Below are positions 38,258-48,855 of a stretch of 64,000 bases of DNA, piece by piece; within the stretch, counting starts at the first letter, position 1, and the number at the start of each line of letters is the position of its first letter. The notes beneath the pieces are model-generated. The model saw only the letters and a program-made list of their open reading frames with translations. It made no database searches and was not told the origin of the DNA. The position numbers were made by a program, and so were the translations under genes. This DNA is from an uncultured Winogradskyella sp. (GTDB lineage Bacteria; Bacteroidota; Bacteroidia; Flavobacteriales; Flavobacteriaceae), in contig NZ_CANMJY010000008.1 of assembly GCF_947498345.1 (NCBI RefSeq), positions 158,282-222,281 on the forward strand. The letters are read 5' to 3'.

Positions 38258-39266
38258 TTAAACGTACTTCTTTTGTTGGTGCATTCATCATACCTTCCAA
38301 TGCAGGTATCATTTTATTAATAAAGTTTGCCATATGATTGTAATCCATTTTATCTGCCTCATCATCTACATGATGGTAATATTCAAAATTTGTAAAATCG
38401 AAGGTCGACATAGCATGTGCTGGCATATTAAATTCTTTAAAGAACGGAAAGTTATCTGATCTAAAGAATAATTGAAATTCTTTAGCTTTTGGAAAAAAAC
38501 CAGCAACTTCCTCCCCTGCATATTGATTTAATATAGGGGCAAAGTTAGAACGATTAAAACCACTCATATAAGCTATAGATTTGCCCGCTGCTCTAGGCAC
38601 ACCAATCATTTCAAAATTAATCATTGTATAGGCATTTAAACCTGCCTCTTTTAGACGCCTTGCTAAATGAGCAGAGCCTTTCAATCCCAATTCCTCAGCT
38701 GAATATAAAGTAATTAAAATACTGCGCTTGTTAGTCTTAGACTTTGAAAAATACCTACCAAACTCCATAGCTGCTATGGTTCCTGAAGCGTCATCATTTG
38801 CACCATTGGCTATACTATCGCCTTCAACTTCTTTACCTTTACCTATATGATCGTAATGTCCTCCTAAAATTATAAATTCATTTTTTAGCTCAGGATCATT
38901 ACCTTCAATCATACCTACAATATTGTAACCTATAAATTTTTCTGATTCTTTTTCATGTAAATGTGCTTTTAACATTTCTATCTGAAAAGTATCTCTGTAA
39001 GTTTTAAAATATGGTTTAATATTATTGGCTTTGAAATAATTTTCAATAAAAACGGCTGCCTTTTCGATACCTTCGCTACCTGTTGCTCGTCCCTCTAATT
39101 CGTCTGAGGCCAGATATTCCATACTTTTTTTAATATCGGCTGCAGTGATTTCTATTTTTTCACCAGATTTCCCATCCTTACCAGACTTGCCGTCGTCTCC
39201 TTTTTGTTTTACTGCACACGACATAAATAATGCCATAAATAAAATATAATATATACTTCTCATCAT
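38247..39266 (-). CDS. M28 family zinc metallopeptidase lipoprotein
   Basis: IILGGHYDHIGKGKEVEGDSIANGANDDASGTIAAMEFGR; LYSAEELGLKGS. Confidence 0.9.
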   Translation of the reverse strand: MMRSIYYILFMALFMSCAVKQKGDDGKSGKDGKSGEKIEITAADIKKSMEYLASDELEGRATGSEGIEKAAVFIENYFKANNIKPYFKTYRDTFQIEMLKAHLHEKESEKFIGYNIVGMIEGNDPELKNEFIILGGHYDHIGKGKEVEGDSIANGANDDASGTIAAMEFGRYFSKSKTNKRSILITLYSAEELGLKGSAHLARRLKEAGLNAYTMINFEMIGVPRAAGKSIAYMSGFNRSNFAPILNQYAGEEVAGFFPKAKEFQLFFRSDNFPFFKEFNMPAHAMSTFDFTNFEYYHHVDDEADKMDYNHMANFINKMIPALEGMMNAPTKEVRLSDE

Positions 39267-39280
39267 ATCTCTTTAAAATA

Positions 39281-39312
39281 AAAAAACCTGCTCAAGTATT
39301 TTGAAACAGGTT
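39281..39312 (-). terminator. Terminator for the minus-strand gene 39334..40074
   Basis: AACCTG...CAGGTT with inner TCAA/TTGA and flanking A tract on + (T tract on -). Confidence 0.65.
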
Positions 39313-39333
39313 AGGTTATACATTACACTATCT

Positions 39334-40074
39334 TTAATTAAGCTTTTTATTAGCTTTTTTAGAAAGTCTATCAATTTTCTTGTTCATGTCCTTAATAAGT
39401 TCGTCTGTCGCACTATCGCACATGGGTTGTATTTTTTTTGGAGTCATAACGGGCAAGCCTCCAACCATTGCTGCCTTTTTCTTAGAACCTGCTAACTCAC
39501 TAAACTGAAAGATACTTTTGTTATTTTTTGAATATAAGCTTAGACTTACTACTGCTTGAATACTAAAATATCCTAGTTTGCCGATACCAGTTTTATTAAA
39601 CCTATAGTTTAATCTTACAAACATAATTGCATCTACACCTAAAGCTTCTGCAATAGGCTTAATATTTTTGACTTCTAATCGTTCTCCATAACTTTGTATG
39701 ACCTTATAACCATCTATAGTTTCAAAGGCTTCTTGACCTCCAATATTTTTATAGTCTCCATACTCGGCTTTAAATTTTTTATATTCAGGAAGCTCTAACA
39801 CTTTCTCTTCTGGCACAAGCTCAAAATCAAACTCGTTGACATAATTATTAAAAAAAGCTTCATGAAACTTATTTAGCGGATTACTAAGATTAAAATCTGG
39901 GTTATCACTAAGTGCTGTATTTTTTGCAATAAAATCTGCTGAAGCATCAACTTCTGAAAGATCAATAACCTTATCTGCATAAAAAGCAATAACTGCTACT
40001 TTCTTTTTTTGAGAATGCGCTATACCTGAAGAGATTATCAATAAAAAGATAGCTGCTATTTTAAGGTTTTTCAT
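39334..40074 (-). CDS. Hypothetical secreted protein
   Basis: Signal peptide MKNLKIAAIFLLIISSGIAHS; no confident family assigned. Confidence 0.65.
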   Translation of the reverse strand: MKNLKIAAIFLLIISSGIAHSQKKKVAVIAFYADKVIDLSEVDASADFIAKNTALSDNPDFNLSNPLNKFHEAFFNNYVNEFDFELVPEEKVLELPEYKKFKAEYGDYKNIGGQEAFETIDGYKVIQSYGERLEVKNIKPIAEALGVDAIMFVRLNYRFNKTGIGKLGYFSIQAVVSLSLYSKNNKSIFQFSELAGSKKKAAMVGGLPVMTPKKIQPMCDSATDELIKDMNKKIDRLSKKANKKLN

Positions 40075-40116
40075 AATTAAAATTTTGTTTAATGAATTAT
40101 TTTTATAAAATTTATT

Positions 40117-41745
40117 CTACACTAACATAGTTACTGGATTCTCAATATACCCTTTTAATGTTTGAAGGAATTGAGCGCCTGTTGCTCCATCAACTGTTCT
40201 ATGATCGCAAGCCATTGTGAGTTTCATCGTATTACCTGGAACAACTTGTCCATTTTTTACTACTGGTTTAGATACAATAGTTCCTACAGATAAAATTGCA
40301 GAGTTTGGTTGATTAATAATAGATGTAAAACTCTCTATACCAAACATTCCTAGATTAGAAATAGTAAAGGTACTACCCTCCATTTCGTCTAAGGTTAATT
40401 TTTTATTTCTAGCCTTGCCAGCAAATTCTTTCACTGCAGCACCTATTTGTGTTAAGCTTTGCTCATTGGCAAACTTTACTACAGGCACTACCAATCCATC
40501 AGGTACAGCAACTGCTACACCAATATGTACATGATTGTTCAATTGCATTCTATCATCAAACCATTGGGAATTAACCTGTGGGTGCTGACGTAATGCTAAA
40601 GCACAAGCCTTAACAATCATATCATTATAAGAAATCTTTGTGTCTGGTAAAGAATTGTACTGCGCTCTAAAAGCAATAGCATTTTCCATGTCAAATTCCA
40701 CATTTAAATAATAATGTGGTGCTGAGAATTTAGATTTTGCTAAGTTCTTTGCAATTGCTTTACGCATATTTGAGTTAGGTACTTCATCAAAATCTTCTTG
40801 ACCAGATGGTACAAACTTGGTTACAACAGCTGATGACTGTGCAGCAGAAGGTGTGAAGTTCTCTATATCACGTTTTACAATTCTACCATTTTCACCAGAA
40901 CCATTAACTTGAGACAGGTTAATACCTTTTTCTTCTGCCATTTTCTTAGCCAATGGTGAAGCAAATATTCTTCCGTCAGAAGTAGAAACTGATGCTGAAG
41001 TATTTAAGGCTTTTGGTGCTTCTTTTTTAGTTTCAATTGGTTTTGGTGCTTCAACTTTCTTTTCTTCTTTTTGAGGTTTTGACTTTGTCTCCGAACCAGC
41101 AATTTTAAAGTTTTTAGCTACTCCCGAAACATCAGTACCAGCTGGGCCAATAATCGCCAGTAAAGCATCTACTTTAGCAGATTCGCCTTCTTGTAATCCT
41201 ATATGTAATAATGTACCTGACTGGAAGGACTCAAACTCCATTGTAGCTTTGTCAGTTTCAATCTCAGCTAAAATATCGCCTTCTTCAACTTCTTCGCCAA
41301 CTTTCTTTAACCAAGTTGCTACTGTTCCTTCCTCCATTGTATCACTAAGACGAGGCATAGTTACCACGATAACGCCTTCTGGTAGGTTTTGAGATGATGC
41401 ATCAAAATCTACATCAGAAACGTCTTCAACTATATCTTCTCCTTCGGGAATCGCATTTGACTTTTCAATTTCATTACTCCCATTTAATAATCCTGAAATA
41501 TCTTCTCCTTCTTCACCAATAATAGCTAAAAGTGTATCAACTTTAGCAGTTTCCCCTTCAGCAATTCCTATATGAAGTAATGTTCCTTCATTGAAAGATT
41601 CAAACTCCATGGTAGCTTTATCTGTTTCTATTTCTGCCAAAATATCACCTTCTTCAATTTTGTCGCCAACTTTCTTTAGCCAAGCTGCCACAGTTCCTTC
41701 TTCCATGGTGTCGCTCAAACGCGGCATGTTAATTACTTCTGCCAT
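40117..41745 (-). CDS. pdhC: Pyruvate dehydrogenase complex dihydrolipoamide acetyltransferase (E2), two lipoyl domains
   Basis: Two ETDKATMEFESF lipoyl motifs; E3-binding domain; C-terminal MACDHRTVDGATGAQFL. Confidence 0.95.
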   Translation of the reverse strand: MAEVINMPRLSDTMEEGTVAAWLKKVGDKIEEGDILAEIETDKATMEFESFNEGTLLHIGIAEGETAKVDTLLAIIGEEGEDISGLLNGSNEIEKSNAIPEGEDIVEDVSDVDFDASSQNLPEGVIVVTMPRLSDTMEEGTVATWLKKVGEEVEEGDILAEIETDKATMEFESFQSGTLLHIGLQEGESAKVDALLAIIGPAGTDVSGVAKNFKIAGSETKSKPQKEEKKVEAPKPIETKKEAPKALNTSASVSTSDGRIFASPLAKKMAEEKGINLSQVNGSGENGRIVKRDIENFTPSAAQSSAVVTKFVPSGQEDFDEVPNSNMRKAIAKNLAKSKFSAPHYYLNVEFDMENAIAFRAQYNSLPDTKISYNDMIVKACALALRQHPQVNSQWFDDRMQLNNHVHIGVAVAVPDGLVVPVVKFANEQSLTQIGAAVKEFAGKARNKKLTLDEMEGSTFTISNLGMFGIESFTSIINQPNSAILSVGTIVSKPVVKNGQVVPGNTMKLTMACDHRTVDGATGAQFLQTLKGYIENPVTMLV

Positions 41746-41748
41746 AGC

Positions 41749-42747
41749 TTATAATTTATGTGGTATAAATGGATAATCTTCTTGTTCATATACTGCATCA
41801 TACATCACGTTCTTGTCTGGATAAGGAGACTCTTCAGCGAACTTCTCACATTCAGATACACGCGCTTTAACTCGCTTATCTATTTCTTTTATGTCATCTT
41901 CTGTAGCATATTTCTTCTCTAAAATAATATCCTTTACCTGTGTGATCGGATCTATTTTTTTGTACTCCTCAACCTCGTCTTTTGTTCTGTAATGTTGTGC
42001 ATCTGACATAGAATGCCCTCTATAACGGTATGTCTTTACTTCCAGAAAAGATGGACCTCCACCTTTTCTTGCACGTTGTATAGCTTCATCAAATGCTTCA
42101 GCTACTTTAATTGGGTTCATTCCATCAACAGGACCAGAAGGCATTTCGTACCCACGACCTAACTTCCATATATCAGTGTGATTCGCCGTTCGTTCTACCG
42201 AAGTTCCCATGGCGTAACCATTATTCTCACAAACAAAAATTACTGGTAATTTCCACAACATGGCCATGTTAAATGTTTCGTGTAAAGACCCTTGTCTGGC
42301 AGCACCATCGCCGAAACAGCATAAAGTTACCGCGTCGCTATTGTGGTACTTATCGCCAAAAGCAATACCTGCACCTAAAGGAATTTGACCACCAACAATA
42401 CCATGCCCTCCGTAAAAACGGTGTTCTTTAGAAAAGATATGCATCGATCCTCCTAGGCCTTGCGAGGTTCCAGTGGCTTTACCATACAATTCTGCCATTA
42501 CGCGTTTTGGATCTACTCCCATACCTATGGGCTGTACATGGTTACGATAAGCCGTAATCATCTTGTCTTTTGTTAAATCCATAGCATGCAACGCTCCAGC
42601 AAGGACTGCCTCTTGACCATTATATAAATGAAGGAATCCTCTAACTTTTTGCTGAATATATACTGCTGCAAGTTTGTCTTCAAACTTTCTCCAGAATAGC
42701 ATGTCTTCGTACCACTTAAGGTAAACCTCTTTAGTTATTTTTTGCAT
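41749..42747 (-). CDS. pdhA: Pyruvate dehydrogenase E1 component subunit alpha
   Basis: GGSMHIFSKEHRFYGGHGIVGGQIPLGAG; FGDGAARQGSLHETFNMAMLWKLPVIFVCENNGYAMGT. Confidence 0.95.
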   Translation of the reverse strand: MQKITKEVYLKWYEDMLFWRKFEDKLAAVYIQQKVRGFLHLYNGQEAVLAGALHAMDLTKDKMITAYRNHVQPIGMGVDPKRVMAELYGKATGTSQGLGGSMHIFSKEHRFYGGHGIVGGQIPLGAGIAFGDKYHNSDAVTLCCFGDGAARQGSLHETFNMAMLWKLPVIFVCENNGYAMGTSVERTANHTDIWKLGRGYEMPSGPVDGMNPIKVAEAFDEAIQRARKGGGPSFLEVKTYRYRGHSMSDAQHYRTKDEVEEYKKIDPITQVKDIILEKKYATEDDIKEIDKRVKARVSECEKFAEESPYPDKNVMYDAVYEQEDYPFIPHKL

Positions 42748-42838
42748 TTTATTGATTCGTTCGTTTAATCAGAATAACAAAAATAACATATTAGATAGTA
42801 ACGAAGAAACTGAAAATCGTAAAATTTTGGCGAAAACG

Positions 42839-43321
42839 TTATAGGAAACTCCTATCAAAACCTAATGGTAATAAATTAGCTAATGAATTTGATTTAACAA
42901 CTTTTCCTTTTGCTCCCATAAAATAAATTTCAATGGGTTGTTCTTGTTTAATCTCATATTCAGCAATAGCTTGTCTACACGCTCCACATGGTGGAATTGG
43001 AGTCTCAGTAACTTGGTTTTGAGAAGAAGCTGTTAACACCATTTTTAAAATTTTAGCTTTAGGGTATTTAGCACCTGCATAATAGATAGCTGTACGCTCT
43101 GCACAAAGACCAGATGGGTAGGATGCATTTTCTTGATTACTACCAACAACAATCTCACTATTATCTAATAATATTGCCGCACCTACCTTAAATTTAGAGT
43201 AAGGCGCATATGCATTACCTCTAACATCTATCGCTGACTCCATTAATTTTTGGATGTCATTTGGAAGCTCATTAATATCATTATAAACCTTTAATTGGGT
43301 CTCTATCTTTACTTCCTTCAT
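42839..43321 (-). CDS. cdd: Cytidine deaminase
   Basis: GLCAERTAIYYA and PIPPCGACRQAIAEY zinc motifs. Confidence 0.93.
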   Translation of the reverse strand: MKEVKIETQLKVYNDINELPNDIQKLMESAIDVRGNAYAPYSKFKVGAAILLDNSEIVVGSNQENASYPSGLCAERTAIYYAGAKYPKAKILKMVLTASSQNQVTETPIPPCGACRQAIAEYEIKQEQPIEIYFMGAKGKVVKSNSLANLLPLGFDRSFL

Positions 43322-43342
43322 ATTTCAATATTATTTTAGACA

Positions 43343-43377
43343 AAAAAACTATCGCTTTTAGTAAAAACAATAGTTTT
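43343..43377 (-). terminator. Hairpin downstream of porV
   Basis: AAAACTAT...ATAGTTTT between porV and cdd. Confidence 0.5.
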
Positions 43378-43401
43378 GAATATCTATGTTATTTGTAATT
43401 T

Positions 43402-44637
43402 CTAATATTCGTCATACTCACCATCACCAAAATTAAATGTAAGCGAAAAACGCAAAGTATTCTCTAATGGACTTTGCACTTTAGATGCTGAGAATAAATA
43501 CGATAGGTCTAAATTAATTGTGGTGTATTTAAACCCTGCGCCTATTGCGAAAAATTTACGAGCACCTTTATCTTCTGCCTCATTAAAATAACCAGCTCTA
43601 AAAGCAAAATTTTCCTGGTACGTATATTCTGCACCTAAAGCCCATGTAAATTCTCTTAATTCTTCACTAAATCCACCTGGTGCATCACCAAAGGATTGAA
43701 AAACACCATTTATAAAACTTACATCATTATCTTTTCCTTGAGTAATAATAGTAGGTTCACTTTCATCAACATCAGTAGTCGTTGGGTCATCATCAGTTTG
43801 TTCACCATCTCCATTAGTATCAACAAAACCAAACTTTGGTGGTGTTGGTACTAAGAGTTTAGCTACTTCAGCTGTTATCCCTAATTTACTATACTCATCA
43901 AATATAAAGTCAAAACCCCCTCCTAACCGTAAGGTTGTAGGTTGAAAATTTTCTCTACCTCCATCGTCATAGCTAAACTTTGGACCTAAATTCTGAATCG
44001 CAAAACCTGCTCTCCATCGACCATTAAAATCATTATAGGCTTCCTCTTCACTTTGATAATATCCTGTAATATCAGCGCCAAATGTACTAGCTGCATCTGC
44101 ATTAGGATCTACCTGATCGATTCTTAAATCTGATCTTAAATAACGTACTGCTACAGCCATTGCAAACTGATCTGCCAAACGTAAGGTGTAAGCCACATCT
44201 GCTGTAAATTCGTTTGGTTTTACATTAATACCAGGATCGTCTTCACCTTGTGTAAGTGTAATTTCACCTAAACTAAAGTATTTGAAACTTGCTGATACAG
44301 CGCTATATTCATTTAATCGGTTAAAATAGGTGGCATAACTGATTGAGATATCATTTACCAATCTACTCAAATAAGGTGTATAACTTAAACTTACACCAGA
44401 TTTCGCTTCAGAAAAGGCATATTTTGCAGGGTTCCATTGCTGTGAAAATCCATCAACAGAAGTTGCTACACCCATATCTCCCATTCCCGCTGATCTCGCA
44501 TCAGGTGCAATTAGCATAAACGGAACACCTGTTGTAATAACAGAAGATTGGTCTGGAAAAGTAATAGTCTCCTGACAAAAAGATAGGTTTAAAGTTATTA
44601 AAGCGATAAGGGTTATTGCGTATTTCTTCATGTTCAT
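43402..44637 (-). CDS. porV: T9SS outer membrane protein PorV (LptO)
   Basis: PFMLIAPDARSAGMGDMGVATSVDGFSQQWNPAKYAF; adjacent to porU. Confidence 0.93.
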   Translation of the reverse strand: MNMKKYAITLIALITLNLSFCQETITFPDQSSVITTGVPFMLIAPDARSAGMGDMGVATSVDGFSQQWNPAKYAFSEAKSGVSLSYTPYLSRLVNDISISYATYFNRLNEYSAVSASFKYFSLGEITLTQGEDDPGINVKPNEFTADVAYTLRLADQFAMAVAVRYLRSDLRIDQVDPNADAASTFGADITGYYQSEEEAYNDFNGRWRAGFAIQNLGPKFSYDDGGRENFQPTTLRLGGGFDFIFDEYSKLGITAEVAKLLVPTPPKFGFVDTNGDGEQTDDDPTTTDVDESEPTIITQGKDNDVSFINGVFQSFGDAPGGFSEELREFTWALGAEYTYQENFAFRAGYFNEAEDKGARKFFAIGAGFKYTTINLDLSYLFSASKVQSPLENTLRFSLTFNFGDGEYDEY

Positions 44638-44694
44638 TATTGATTATTAATGCTAAATACTTGGCACTAATTCGTTAGCAAATATAAATTATTA

Positions 44695-47600
44695 TTAGAG
44701 TATAACAAGTTTTTGAATTTTTTCAACTTGCTTATTTAAACGGTTAGATTTCACTTTTAGTTTATATACATAGACTCCTTTTCCTATTTTATCCCCAAAA
44801 TCATCTCGCCCATCCCATACAATATCTTTTGATAGAGAACTTACGGATTTACTACCTCCCGTCGTTTGTCCATTGAGTGTCCTTACCAGTTTACCAGAAA
44901 TTGTAAATATTTGTACTGAAACGTCTAGAGGCTCTACACTATTGTGGTTAAACCAAAATTCTGTGTAATTAACAAATGGATTAGGGTAATTAAGCACATT
45001 TTTTACCACTAATTTTTCATCCTTGTCAAAGACTGTAAACTGAATTTCTGCCGTTGATGAATTATTATAAACATCCCAAGCTTTTAATGTTAAGGTATGC
45101 AACCCAGGCTCTAAATCTCTAAATGGATACGAAACAGCACCATTGGTATAATCATCTAAATTAGCTTGATAATAATCATTAAGCACTATGGGATTGGTTT
45201 CGTCTCCATCAATAATTGCAGTAATATCGTGACCTATTCCACTTGCTGTATTTATACCATTATCGTCTTGAAGTTTTGCTAACAAGGATGGAGATTCGTT
45301 TGTAATACCTCCTGAAACAAAGCTTTCGTCATTCATAAACAAATTTATTACAGGACCAATATTATCTTCGGGTGCACTATCGTTAATCCCCCCTACTTTA
45401 ATATCAAAATTTGCACCTGCCTGATCGGATAATGGGTTTGAAGTTTGTGCATAAAAGCTAACTTTACCATTACCTACGGGAATACCAATATCTCTTGGCA
45501 CTACAAAATCGAATTCAAATTGACCATTTGTTATACTTGCTTGTCCTTTGAAGATAATTTCGCCTAATGTAGTGTAATCTAATATAATTTGGCCATTACT
45601 ATCTGTTACTCCATCATTGGCAAGAGTTTGGCGTTGAATTTTTTTATCAAAAACTGTCGCAGTAAGGGTACCATTATAATTAGAGACAAGATTTCCATTC
45701 ACATCTGTAACTTCCCCTGCAAGCTTTGTATAACTTAATGCTTTAAGTGTATCTATTGGCTGTGTAATCTCTACATCATTAACTCTTGTAAGTACAATAT
45801 TTGGTCTTGCAAAAGCTAACTTCATTGCAGGGTCACCAATTAAGAACACCAATCTTTTTTGTGATGAACCTCCTATCGTATTATCTACTTTTGTTAATCG
45901 TAAGGCTTCGCCAATAGTTGGATAATCATTAGAGCCAAAAGCAAAAATATAATTATCTAAAGTTTCATTAAAACTAACACCAGTGGTTACAAAAATTTGT
46001 CTTGTTGTGGTTATAAGGCTAATGGCCCCTCCATTTTTATTCCAAAACGTAAATTCGCCAGCTGTATCTCTATCTGGATCATCGAACTTTGTATACTCAC
46101 AAGTCACAGTCACAAACAAGTTAAACTTACAGACATTATTGACTTCTTGCGAGTCAAATTTATCGAAAATACGTTCTTTAGCTAATCCATTTTCTCCACC
46201 ATGACCAAAATAATTTACAACTAATGCACCGACCTCAATAGCATCTTTAACGGCTTTATTTACTTTTGGATATCTATTACCCGCAACTGAAGATTCCTGC
46301 TCAAAGGCATCAGAATGAATTTTTGTAACATTTAGAAAAGGTTTCTCATTTTCTAAAGCAGTTCCCAAACCGTCCGTGGTTTCTTGTAAAATTCTTTCCC
46401 ATTGTATGTCTACGTCATCAGAAATTAGAATTACATTATTTCGCCAACTACCATAAGCTTCAGGTTGATAATAGGCTTGGATTTTATCGACCATTTCTTT
46501 TGCTCGCTGAATATCTTCTGCTAATATTCTCCCTACTGCAACATCCATTCTATCAGAAATTGCCATTGTGCCTTCGTCTTCGTCTAGCATGGCATAGAAA
46601 TCATCTGATACAAAAGAATTTGTAAGACTGAAGCTGTTATTAGTGTACCATGACGGAACCAAATTGGTGTTATTACGTAGTCTATCTTTATAATCATACG
46701 ACCCTTCCCCAAACAAGCATAAGTATTTTAACCTCCTACTTGGCGTACTAGCATTGTCGTAAACATATTTAATAAAATTTCGTAGTGCAGCAATATCTTG
46801 ACTACCTGTACTAAATTCATTATAAATGGTCTGAAGGTTAACCACTTTTACTTTTAGATTATATTGATCTCTATTAATTTGTGCTAACCGTTCTGCTTGA
46901 GAAATAAGTTGTGAAGGTGATAGTATAATATAATCGATATCTTCAAAAACTCCTTGAGTATTATTAAAAATTGTACCTTTTAAATTTTGATTTGCAACCC
47001 TAGATTGCGAATCTTTCTTAGGTTGTAAAGCGCCAGAATCAGAAAACGCTATATAAGTACGTTCTTCACCAGACTGTGCCTTAAATGACAAACTATTCTG
47101 ATTATCGCTATTTAAAAAATTAGTAACATTGAATCTGTCGGTAATATCCCAAACTTCATCAACAGAAACAGCATTAGACAAGGTATATTCTACTATTCCT
47201 GGTGTTGTAATAACAGCTCTGTTTTTAAATACCATTTGCTCACCAGCATAAGCTAAATTTCTTGTCGCTTCAATATTAATATAATCCAGATAAGCTTTTG
47301 CCGAAGGATTTCCATTATTATTATAGTCTAATGTTATCGTAATTTCATCTGAAGAAATATTTAGATTATCGTCATAAGCAGACGCTGATGCCAATACTGA
47401 GCCTGGGCTTATTGGTGGAAACAATAGACTACTAACAAAATTACCATTAACGGTAATTGCCATTGTGCTTCCTGCAGTTTCAGAAACCGAACCAGCAGCT
47501 ATTTCAAAGTTTACAGGCTCATTTGTTATTAAATTAGGAAACTGAAACTGATAAACACGTTGATTTTCAATATCAAATTCATCACCAAACCAACGCCTTC

Positions 47601-48546
47601 CCAGCTTGGCTAGATTGTGCTCATCAACTTCATAAAACTGATAATCTTGAAACGTATTTATTTGAATATCAGCAGCAGCATTAATATTTGGCATTGACTG
47701 AATACGTTTACCATTTCCAGCACTAACATTTACATAATAATATGTTTTATCTGTGTATAGGTTTAGATTGGTATTACTCTCTTCGCTATAGGTTGTTGGC
47801 CCTTCCCCATAAAATAGTATATAATCGTTGCTATCAAAACTACCATCTTCTTCACCTACGAATTTTATAGCATTCTCTACAACATCAAAGGGGTAATTTT
47901 CTGCATTTAGGTAAGGTAACATTCTACCTCCATTACCATAAATTTTTATTTGTCTTGGGTTAACACTATTTGTATTTACTCCCAGACTATTCAAAAAACT
48001 TTTGGTTAATCTAAATACACCTGATTCCTCTATATAAAAACGATACCAATCTCCTGTATTTAAAACTGAATTGGTTATTTGATTCATCATTGTACTATTG
48101 TTACGACCAGCAAGTGTATTATAGTTTATGGTAAATGCCACTATTTTCTTATATACTCCTCTATCCTTAATTATTGGGCTAATTTCAAAATAATGTGAGC
48201 GTTTACCTCTCGCATTCGTATTATATAATTGATATCTTGGGGCGTTTGGTATAAGTTGAATGCTTAAATTTTTAAGATCGGCTTCGCTAATGGTTTCGTA
48301 AGATACATTAGATAATACAACAGAATTATTATCTAATAAACTTCCATTACTATCCCATTGTGAAAAAAAAGTAAGGCCTTTTTCATCGTCATAGCTAAAA
48401 TGTTTAGCATCAAAAGAAGGGACTTGAATTTTCCCATACTCTGTCTCAAGTGTCTTTACACCATTCCATTGGATACTGAACTGTTTTTGTTGCCCAAAAA
48501 TGAATAATGAGAAAAAAAGGCAAAGAAAAATATAGCAATTTTTCAT
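44695..48546 (-). CDS. porU: Type IX secretion system sortase PorU
   Basis: 1283 aa C25-type protease with VVNYFGHGGENGLAKE and FVTVTCEYTKFDDP; C-terminal FlgD-like region. Confidence 0.93.
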   Translation of the reverse strand: MKNCYIFLCLFFSLFIFGQQKQFSIQWNGVKTLETEYGKIQVPSFDAKHFSYDDEKGLTFFSQWDSNGSLLDNNSVVLSNVSYETISEADLKNLSIQLIPNAPRYQLYNTNARGKRSHYFEISPIIKDRGVYKKIVAFTINYNTLAGRNNSTMMNQITNSVLNTGDWYRFYIEESGVFRLTKSFLNSLGVNTNSVNPRQIKIYGNGGRMLPYLNAENYPFDVVENAIKFVGEEDGSFDSNDYILFYGEGPTTYSEESNTNLNLYTDKTYYYVNVSAGNGKRIQSMPNINAAADIQINTFQDYQFYEVDEHNLAKLGRRWFGDEFDIENQRVYQFQFPNLITNEPVNFEIAAGSVSETAGSTMAITVNGNFVSSLLFPPISPGSVLASASAYDDNLNISSDEITITLDYNNNGNPSAKAYLDYINIEATRNLAYAGEQMVFKNRAVITTPGIVEYTLSNAVSVDEVWDITDRFNVTNFLNSDNQNSLSFKAQSGEERTYIAFSDSGALQPKKDSQSRVANQNLKGTIFNNTQGVFEDIDYIILSPSQLISQAERLAQINRDQYNLKVKVVNLQTIYNEFSTGSQDIAALRNFIKYVYDNASTPSRRLKYLCLFGEGSYDYKDRLRNNTNLVPSWYTNNSFSLTNSFVSDDFYAMLDEDEGTMAISDRMDVAVGRILAEDIQRAKEMVDKIQAYYQPEAYGSWRNNVILISDDVDIQWERILQETTDGLGTALENEKPFLNVTKIHSDAFEQESSVAGNRYPKVNKAVKDAIEVGALVVNYFGHGGENGLAKERIFDKFDSQEVNNVCKFNLFVTVTCEYTKFDDPDRDTAGEFTFWNKNGGAISLITTTRQIFVTTGVSFNETLDNYIFAFGSNDYPTIGEALRLTKVDNTIGGSSQKRLVFLIGDPAMKLAFARPNIVLTRVNDVEITQPIDTLKALSYTKLAGEVTDVNGNLVSNYNGTLTATVFDKKIQRQTLANDGVTDSNGQIILDYTTLGEIIFKGQASITNGQFEFDFVVPRDIGIPVGNGKVSFYAQTSNPLSDQAGANFDIKVGGINDSAPEDNIGPVINLFMNDESFVSGGITNESPSLLAKLQDDNGINTASGIGHDITAIIDGDETNPIVLNDYYQANLDDYTNGAVSYPFRDLEPGLHTLTLKAWDVYNNSSTAEIQFTVFDKDEKLVVKNVLNYPNPFVNYTEFWFNHNSVEPLDVSVQIFTISGKLVRTLNGQTTGGSKSVSSLSKDIVWDGRDDFGDKIGKGVYVYKLKVKSNRLNKQVEKIQKLVIL

Positions 48547-48855
48547 TTATAAATATTGGTTTTAATCTTCAATTGAATTTACATACATATATCACTAACC
48601 TGACAATGTATTTAAATTCACATTAAAATAACGTCCACAATAGTGGCTTATTATGGAGCTTTAATTTTTATTTCAAAAATACAACAATAATTTATTTTTA
48701 TGCCCGTTATTAAGAAGCAAAATACACCGATAAATTGACCAAATATCCGTTATTATGTTCAAAAAAAAGGATGAAATGCATATTTTTTTGAATTTTGATG
48801 CAAAAAAAAATTGTCAGTTTACCTTTAATTGTTATATTGCGGAACTTAAAATTTA

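Noticed and set aside
41341-41745. Internal repeat in pdhC
   Set aside because: Corresponds to two tandem lipoyl domains, a known E2 architecture; not a novel repeat.
45983-46204. Two overlapping + ORFs inside porU
   Set aside because: Antisense to the catalytic part of PorU; no independent support.
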